Translations under genes and position numbers: made by a program
Source of the DNA: Myxocyprinus asiaticus
Taxonomy: Eukaryota; Chordata; Actinopteri; Cypriniformes; Catostomidae
Direction: 5' to 3'
Assembly (NCBI RefSeq): GCF_019703515.2
Contig: NC_059348.1
Location: forward strand, 19,301,656-19,365,655
Length of the DNA: 64,000 nucleotides
Shown: positions 57,228 to 64,000 of the stretch, in pieces
Layout: each line of letters begins with the position of its first letter
How positions within the stretch are numbered: the stretch's first letter is position 1
The notes under the pieces: generated by a model
What the model was told of the DNA's origin: nothing
What the model saw: the letters and a program-made list of their open reading frames with translations, nothing else
Databases searched by the model: none

Positions 57228-58601
57228 CAGGATTTTGTGAGACTGTGGTGGGTTGACCCCGGACCCTCTAGGGGGGTCTGGGGGCATGTTCCTCCGTAAA
57301 AAAATCTTGTACATTTTAAAGTTAAATGCATCAATCTGGTGCACTCTGAGAGCAAAATTAAGAGTCTAGATCTATGAAGATCTTTGTGCTCTTGTAAACA
57401 ATTTTGTGCTCTAGTAATAATTTAATCATAAACACACTGGTTGTATAGATATGAATGGTGATGACACGGCAAAAAAGTCACACCCACAAAGCATGGTAAA
57501 CGAGACTGAGTTTAATGCAGTTCAAAAATGGTCAAAACTTTTACAATGGACATTTAATTTACATGCTCAAGTAACATGTCAAGGTTTATGTTGTATATTT
57601 TTCTATAATTATGACCGATGCCCAACCTAATAGTGTACCTATGCAATCAACTCAATTCTCTGCGACAGAAATTTAAACTGCACTGGGTAGGGGAGGAGAC
57701 TATTGTCATGTGATAATTATTTTATGTCACATATGGTAGTCAAATAAAGGAAAACCTCCATCGCCAACATTAACAACAGGGGTGCTCATAGTTCTATGGA
57801 ATGAGATCCACTTTTACTTCATTTTATTGCAGCAAGATCTACCATGTACAATAAAGGCTATACATTATCACAATACCATAATTTCAGTAGTCTGTAGTGA
57901 AATTTGATGATTCTTCAAAACCACAACAAATAATAACACTAACTAATATGTTAATTATGGAAAAATGGTTTCAAGTTCTTAGGTAATTATTCAAAACTAG
58001 TAAACAGTCAGTAATAAAAGAACAAAAACAAATTCAGCAGTAGGTATAATGTATTCAAGTAAATATTCAGAATGAAATGCAACATAAAACTACTACTGGT
58101 CTTCAATGTATGATTATAATACATTAATACTTTTTAAAGCTACTAAAGTTACCCCGTCAAGAGCAGTGAGTGTTTTCTCGTTTTCTTGTTCTGGTTGTTT
58201 GATTATTATAATGACACACTAGACAGCAGCAGGTCTATTAACTTACATTTATACTTAAAAGTCCAACATGGAGACTGGGAGCGAGAGATGCTTTGCCGAA
58301 GCAATGGTGCAAAACACAATGTTAGAGATCTTTTACGTTATTATGAGAAGTGTAAACATATTTTCGGTTCATTATGAAACTGTGGCGGGCCACCACAGTC
58401 TAGGTAATTAATGAGAAATACTGACATAAGAGTTATTTAAACTCTATTAGGACTTTTTATACACAACCAATCTACTTGTTTTTGGTTGTAAATAAGTCTA
58501 ATATATTTTAGACACCTCCAAACTAACCACAGATCATCACAACAGAAACAGCCATGAACACATTCAGAAATAGAACATGTTTTTTGTTTTATGGTCATTA
58601 C
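57228..58601. other. unclassified repeat-like sequence between duplicated blocks
   Basis: It starts with a GC-rich patch (ACCCCGGACCCTCTAGGGGG) and contains at 58379-58399 a hairpin, ACTGTGG-7 nt-CCACAGT, followed by CTAG. A related GACTGTGGTGGG motif lies at 57238. It may be a transposon, but I cannot assign a family. The 63-codon frame at 58186 is not convincing as a gene. Confidence 0.4.
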
Positions 58602-59497
58602 TAGTGTTGTCACGGTACCAAAATTTCAGTAGTTGGTGCTGATACCAATGAAATTTCATGGTTCTCGATACCAATTTCCACAGCTTAAATATCCTAATAT
58701 GACAATGTGCTATTGAACACACCTGTTTAGCCTATTTAAAAAGTTACTTTTCAATGTAAATAATAAATTAAAAGAAATACGTGTTTCTCAATCAAGTATG
58801 CATTGCTTAAGTGTTTTTAAGTAGTGTCTTACTGAAATCTGTTTTATTCTTTACCAAATCATATTTTCCTTTTTGTTATTATTATTATTATTATCATAAT
58901 TATTTTCGAGAACTCCATGTTTTAGTTTAATTTCATCATCAAATTGATGTCTAATCAATTCATTCTTAAATCTTTTAACAAGTGAAAACAGAACTTTAAC
59001 ATGTCATCATTGCATTTATTTGCCAAACTTTTATTCAACAGCAGTCTTGCTTGTGATATATTGCTTCATTATTATTATTATTATTATCATCATTACAGTG
59101 AATATTACATTTTACTATTCATTTGTAATATATTTGTCACAATTTCTTCAATTTCAGGATTCTAGCTTATATTTCAATGTGTATGAGTGGTCGGAGTTAT
59201 ACATTCAAAGTACGCAGCTCTTCCACACTAAGATTGCATCCTTTAACAGTTTATTAAATCACACTAGGACATGTCACGATTTTAATTTGATTAATTGTCC
59301 ATTTCAGTGTAAGGAGTAACGGAGCACGCGTTCAAAATGAGCATCTTAAAGCAGTCGTGTGTCAGTCATACTCTGTGCTGGTATCGGACTGAGTCAGTGC
59401 TCTGTACTACTGGTACTGCAGCAAAATTGGTATCGTTACATCTTTTTTATTTTAGTATCAACTTGGTATCGAAGTAGTGGTACTTCTGACAACACTA
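58602..59497 (+). mobile_element. hAT non-autonomous element
   Basis: The termini are TAGTGTTGTCACGGTACC and GGTACTTCTGACAACACTA, with 8-bp target duplications GTCATTAC (58594-58601) and GTCATGAC (59498-59505), one mismatch. 896 bp; inverted relative to the copy at 32757-33385. It includes two short ATT/TTA repeats. Confidence 0.87.
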
Positions 59498-59707
59498 GTC
59501 ATGACAGACATGCAACCCATTTCAGTCTTACATTGGCTAGGTCCTCAGACAATTTGAGTTTACATTTACTCTAGTGAAGGAAACAGGCCTACGTGCTGTA
59601 TATGTATTATGACTACTCTATGAAAGCCAGTTATATTATATTGTTGCATTGGTTTGGCATCTGCTTATCCAAGTTTAATCATAACACTGGAAAAAAAAAA
59701 TAATAAT

Positions 59708-59916
59708 TTTTGTTTTTTATCGGGTCAATGAAATCAACAAATCTATTACATCACCTTGCCCAATAAAAACAAGCTGTCCTTAAAGCTGCCTATATTCCAT
59801 AGGTATTTACATAAAATGACAAGGAAAACAGAAATAAAATAAGCATAAAGGGCTTAATTAAAGGGATAGTTCACCAAAAAATGAAAACTCTCTCATCATT
59901 TACTCATCCCATCCCA
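59708..59916 (+). repeat. 209-bp direct duplication, copy 2
   Basis: Gap-free match to 57019-57227 with one mismatch. Here the MITE sequence at its end continues normally (GATGTGTAAGACCTTCTTTC), so this is probably the original context. Confidence 0.92.
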
Positions 59917-60189
59917 GATGTGTAAGACCTTCTTTCTTCTGCAGAACACAAATGAAGATTTTTAAAAGAATATCTCTGCTCTGTTGGTCCTCACAATTCA
60001 AGTAAATGGCGGCCAGGCCTTTGAAGCTCTAAAAAGCAGATCAAGTCAGCATGATAGTGCCTAGAGACTGCAATGGCAAGATGTACAGATAAAAAGAGTT
60101 ATATTTTGGTCTGTTCTCACCCAAAACCATCTAGATCGCTTGTGATGACATTGATTTAACTACTGGAGTTTGATGGATTATGTTTATGC

Positions 60190-62291
60190 TAGGGCTGAAA
60201 TGATTAGTTGACATTATCAACAACGTCGACAATAAAAAATTGTCGACAAAAATGTTCATTGTTGAATAGTCGTTTTGATCTCATTTAACATAACATGAGA
60301 TCACATTAAACTCTAATGATGATGCGCGAGAGCAGCACTGCAGCTCACGCCTGACTGAGGAGAGGAAGAATTACACAGCTCACAGTCCAGATGCACTCTA
60401 AACTTTCACAGCATCAGGTGATGTAGATCGCAAAGTATGAGGGAATTATAATGCAAAAATACAAAATAAGTAAATACAGAAGCACACTTGTTGTGGAATA
60501 AGTGGAGCTGAAGCTGCTGGTCCGCTGAAGCAAAACTTGCGTGTCGAGTGTCTTTAAAGGAAACACCCTGTTCCACCCCATTACACACTGAAACAAAATA
60601 CGTTTTTGATTTGTTTTTGTTTTGGCTTGTTTTCCATTATAAATATCTAAAACTCCTTTAAAACAATGTCCATTTTCTTTAGCAGCTATACTGCAGAATA
60701 TTTTTTTTTTCTGAGAATGTTGAATATAATATAAAAAATACAAATATTTTAAAATATCAAAAAATCCTTTTTAAAAAAAGAAGCATTCCCCTGAGAAGCA
60801 GCATATAAGATATTTAGACTTGCTTTTAGAGAATAGATCTTGAATATAAATATATTTTGTCTTTACTGCACTCGCAGAAGTATAACTTAGTGAAAAAATA
60901 CACTTATATACAAAATACACTTTGTGACGAGGAGGAGGGCGGGGCCGGACCATGAGGACACATGCCCAGCCCTGAATCAGGCTTATCAACTGGAAGGGAG
61001 ATAAAGATGAGCTGGAGGTGCCAGTTCGAGAGAGAGAGCCACATTTAATTGTCATTAAAGTTTACGTTGACTGTTCTGCTGGTTCCCGCCTCCTCCTTGC
61101 CCATCCTTTACCCGTTACACTGGTGCCAAAACCCAGGAAGTAGGAGGGATGCACTATCGCGGAATCCTCACCGCTGCCATCTGCCAGGGGAGCAGCCGCA
61201 GCCGTCTGCCTAAGGACAGAGGGGTCGCTGCAGGCCGCCGAGAGTCGGAGGAACTGCTGTCATCCGACGAGAAAGGGGAGGAGCCGTTCCGTCCACCAGG
61301 AGTTGGAGGACTCGCTGCTGTCCGCCAGGGGAAGAGCAAGCTGTCATCCGCCAGAGGTCGGAGGAGTGACTGAGGACCAGGCCACGGCGTGTCCGGAGAC
61401 CGGCGAGCCAGTTTTTCTCTCTCTCTCTCTCTCTCTGTCTGTCTGTGTCACTCCACCTCGCTCTTTCCCTCTCCCCTTTCCCTCCCCTCATCTCTCCCAG
61501 GGCTCCAGAAAGGCAGGGAAGACCTGCCGGCAGGTGCGGTGCGGCCGGAAGGGCAACAACCCCCCTCCAGTAAGGGAGGGGAGTACGTCATGCCGGGGGT
61601 TTCCCCGGCCTGAGTCGGGCAATGGAGGAGTGTGACAAGGAGGAGGGCAGGGCCAAGCCATGAGGACACACACCCGGCCTTGAATCGGGCTAATCAGCCT
61701 GGAGGGGGATAAAGACGAGCCGGAGGCGCCAGTCCGAGAGAGGGAGAGCCATATGCAGCCGCTGTGTATGTGTGTCTGTGTTTTATGTGGTTTTAAGTTG
61801 AGTTTGTTATTAAAATTAGTTTGACTGTTCAGCCGGTTCCCACCTCCTCCTTGCCCATCCTTTACCTGTTACACACTTATATTTAAGATACATTCTCTTA
61901 AAGCAAGTTTAAATATCTTATATGTTGCTTCTCAAGTAAATGTATCTTGTTTTAAGGATTTTTAGGCCATTTTAAAATGGAAAACAAGACAAAAACACTT
62001 GAAAACAATAGGATTTTTTGCAGTGAATTTCTTTACTGAATTAAACTTAATAAAAAGTTGTTTTTTTTTCCTTTAATTCAGTGAATGTCATTTAGAGGTA
62101 TTTTTAAAAGATAATTATGTCCTCTTTATTGTTAGTAAGCACGTTTAATACAACCTTAAGTCGGGGCACAAGCTGAATAATCGGTTAAGAGCTAATGATT
62201 AATCATTGCAATAATTGCTGAATAGTCGAATAATCATTCTAATAATCATTCGATTAGTTGATTATCAAAATAATCCTTAGTTGCAGCCCAA
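60190..62291 (-). mobile_element. hAT non-autonomous element containing an LTR element
   Basis: It begins TAGGGCTGAAATGATTAGTT and ends AGTTGCAGCCCAA, with a perfect 8-bp target duplication GTTTATGC (60182-60189 and 62292-62299). It is the same compound family as 43828-45282 in the opposite orientation. About 1.15 kb is its own; the rest is the LTR element at 60923-61873. Confidence 0.9.
60923..61873 (+). mobile_element. TRIM-like miniature LTR retroelement
   Basis: The 5' LTR is 60923-61119 (197 bp) and the 3' LTR 61631-61873 (243 bp); both start TGTGAC and end GTTACA. The target duplication is a perfect CACTT (60918-60922 and 61874-61878). Right after the 5' LTR is TGGTGCCAAAACCCAGGAAG, a primer-binding-site-like sequence as in Gypsy elements. 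The 511-bp interior has no gag or pol; its ORFs are low-complexity. The 3' LTR contains about 46 bp missing from the 5' LTR. A related solo LTR is at 18796. Confidence 0.88.
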
Positions 62292-62425
62292 GTTTATGCA
62301 GACTTAATCTGCTTTTTGGAGCTTCAGTGGCCTGGCCACCAATCCCTTGCAGAGCTGAAATATACTTCTAAAAAAATCTTCATTTGAGTTCTGCAGAAGA
62401 AAAAAAAAGACATACATACCTGGGA

Positions 62426-64000
62426 TGGCATTTGTGGCATAATTTTTATTACCACAAAAAACATTTTTGATTCGTCCCTCATTTATTTATAAAAAGCAAA
62501 AATTGTGATTACAGCAAGACATTTGAAAGTGCATGGAAGAGACCAGACAGAGAAGACAACAGACCAACTTTGAAAGGAGTAAGTTGTGCTTACACAGGTC
62601 TCCCACATCAATGAACACACAGTGATCAATGACGCAAAGTGTTCAGTACTCTTAAATGCTGTTACTCCCACTGAACTCCAGCCTGTGAAGAAGTGGCCTA
62701 CATGTAGCCTAGCAACAATAGTCCATAACTAACAGAGCATGTGAGCAAAGCAGAGCGGTGTGACACTCTGCTCAATAAGCCGCTCCATGTGTGTGTGCTC
62801 CGCTCAACCACTCACGGCCCAAGCGGACACTCTGCTCAAGTACCGCTCACGCTCACCGGTAAAAAAGCGTTTGCTCAAATCCCGCTCCGACATTAAATTT
62901 CTCTGTAGTATACTTGGCTGCAAGCACGTACACAGGGGGAAGCTACAGTGGCCCGAGCAACTACCCCATTGCCCACATGGGCTGAGGTGCCCCTCTAGGT
63001 GAAATATAGACAATAAGCTGGCATTTATTAAATTATCAAATGATTAGTAACGTACACATCTGAAATTATGTGATTGTATTGTTGTGTTTTTGTATATAAA
63101 ATCTCGCTATTTATTTTGGACTGGTTTACAATGGCTGTTAGATAATCGGGTCTAAACAGACCATCGTTATCATTTGTAATCGGTCAAATATTTCTCTGTT
63201 AGCACATATGTCATTGAACATCTTCAAATAATGCCTTAACATTTTCTTTAAACAAGTCATCGAACATGCCTCTACAAGTGATAAAACATGCGAGTTTCTG
63301 TGCCAATGCACATACGCACAAATTTGCACTTTTCAGTTTAAACTGGACCCGAGAGATACAACCGACCAATAAAACTACAATCTTTTCAACTTTAAAGTTT
63401 GTTCGAGTCGTTTATGGCAATGATGTCCTTTATGGCAGTTTCCATGGACTGATACCAGGAAAAATATTGCAGGTAAAAGTGAAATTCATAATAGTTTTTC
63501 AGTTGTCTCCACAGAATGATTATACTATAGATTTGATACATTAATAGGTTACTGATTTAATGCTATCAGACTTTAGGTCTATAAATTAAAATGAGCAATT
63601 TCTCATCCTAATTTTGTGTAAAAGGCATATTAATTTATCCAGAAAAGAGCAATGAATGTTTTTTTCTTTTTCAGTGTTGTTGCTTTATTAACATTCCCTT
63701 CAATTTTATATGTACAAATCATATGCAATCTAAAGGACTGTGTTTATTTATATAATGATTATTATATTAGTAGATACCATGTTTTTTTTTAAAGCGGTCA
63801 TGTCCTGTGCATGCACTCTTTATATGTACAGCAGGGTTAAACCATGGATTTAACAAATAAAAAAATGTTTCCTGCATAAAGTGAGATTTTGTCCAATATA
63901 TATATTATATGAAATCATGTTTAATGATCCTAAAACAAATAAAAATTATTTAATTCACAAATTACACTGCCTTCATTTAAGTTTTTTTTTTTTCTTCTAA
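62426..64000 (-). other. mib1: mib1 upstream intron to window end, no gene
   Basis: 62426-62500 has another fragment of the MITE seen at 52281 (TGTGGCATAATTTTTATTAC). 62755-63005 contains repeats of CTCTGCTCAA and CCGCTC of unknown nature. No mib1 5' exon (first MIB/HERC2 domain, ZZ finger) was found. Confidence 0.5.

Larger units (their letters stand above)
59856..62425 (+). mobile_element. MITE (TTAAAGGGATAGTTCACC family) split by a hAT element
   Basis: It starts TTAAAGGGATAGTTCACC, runs to 60189 and resumes at 62292 with GTTTATGCAGACTTAATCTG, ending near CATTTGAGTTCTGCAGAAGA. The hAT element at 60190-62291 lies within it. Confidence 0.75.

Noticed and set aside
61149..61669. Overlapping ORFs of up to 110 codons
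   Set aside because: They fall in the GC-rich interior and 3' LTR of the TRIM-like element, are low-complexity (CT repeat) and occur on both strands.

Overview
The window is vertebrate nuclear DNA from a teleost fish, most likely a cypriniform. It is AT-rich and packed with short non-autonomous transposons, and its only protein-coding gene is a spliced one whose exons match vertebrate proteins almost residue for residue. The lineage call rests on the repeats (a MITE beginning TTAAAGGGATAGTTCACC, hAT miniature elements with 8-bp target duplications, tRNA- and 5S-derived SINEs) and is an inference.

The coding gene is mib1 (mind bomb 1, an E3 ubiquitin ligase that activates Delta/Jagged endocytosis in Notch-signal-sending cells). 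It lies on the minus strand. Ten consecutive internal exons run from 56019 down to 38132, all with GT/AG borders and matching phases: 1428 nt, equivalent to about residues 134-610 of the roughly 1006-residue vertebrate protein. They encode the second MIB/HERC2 domain, the two MIB repeat modules and the first ankyrin repeats. The 5' exons (first MIB/HERC2 and ZZ finger) must lie beyond 64000. The 3' exons (remaining ankyrin repeats and three RINGs) must lie before position 1, so the intron after the last exon here is at least 38 kb.

That long intron holds the second biological system. On the plus strand, antisense to mib1, are the muscle microRNA hairpins mir-1 (mature arm 28849-28870) and mir-133a (mature arm 31413-31434), 2.5 kb apart. 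In mammals the miR-1-2/miR-133a-1 pair sits in the same place, antisense in MIB1 intron 12, so the arrangement is conserved. The surrounding 24.6-32.3 kb is poorer in repeats and richer in GC than the rest. It contains MEF2 consensus sites, CArG-like sites, E-boxes, candidate splice sites next to both hairpins and poly(A) signals, which suggests an independent muscle-specific primary transcript. Its promoter and exons are inferred here, not proven.

The rest is transposon-rich. 1-24 kb (mib1 intron 12) has nested hAT, TTAA-type and Tc1 elements, a full-length tRNA-SINE and a solo LTR. 32.4-37.1 kb has a truncated SINE, a hAT element and two MITEs. Within the mib1 introns are a deleted L2-like LINE, a 5S-derived SINE and several hAT elements. 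56-62.5 kb holds a MITE interrupted by a hAT element, itself interrupted by a small LTR element. Most listed ORFs longer than 60 codons are chance frames in introns or repeats. I saw no bacterial features, CRISPR array or viral gene set. The most rewarding part is the antisense microRNA locus and its probable control elements.
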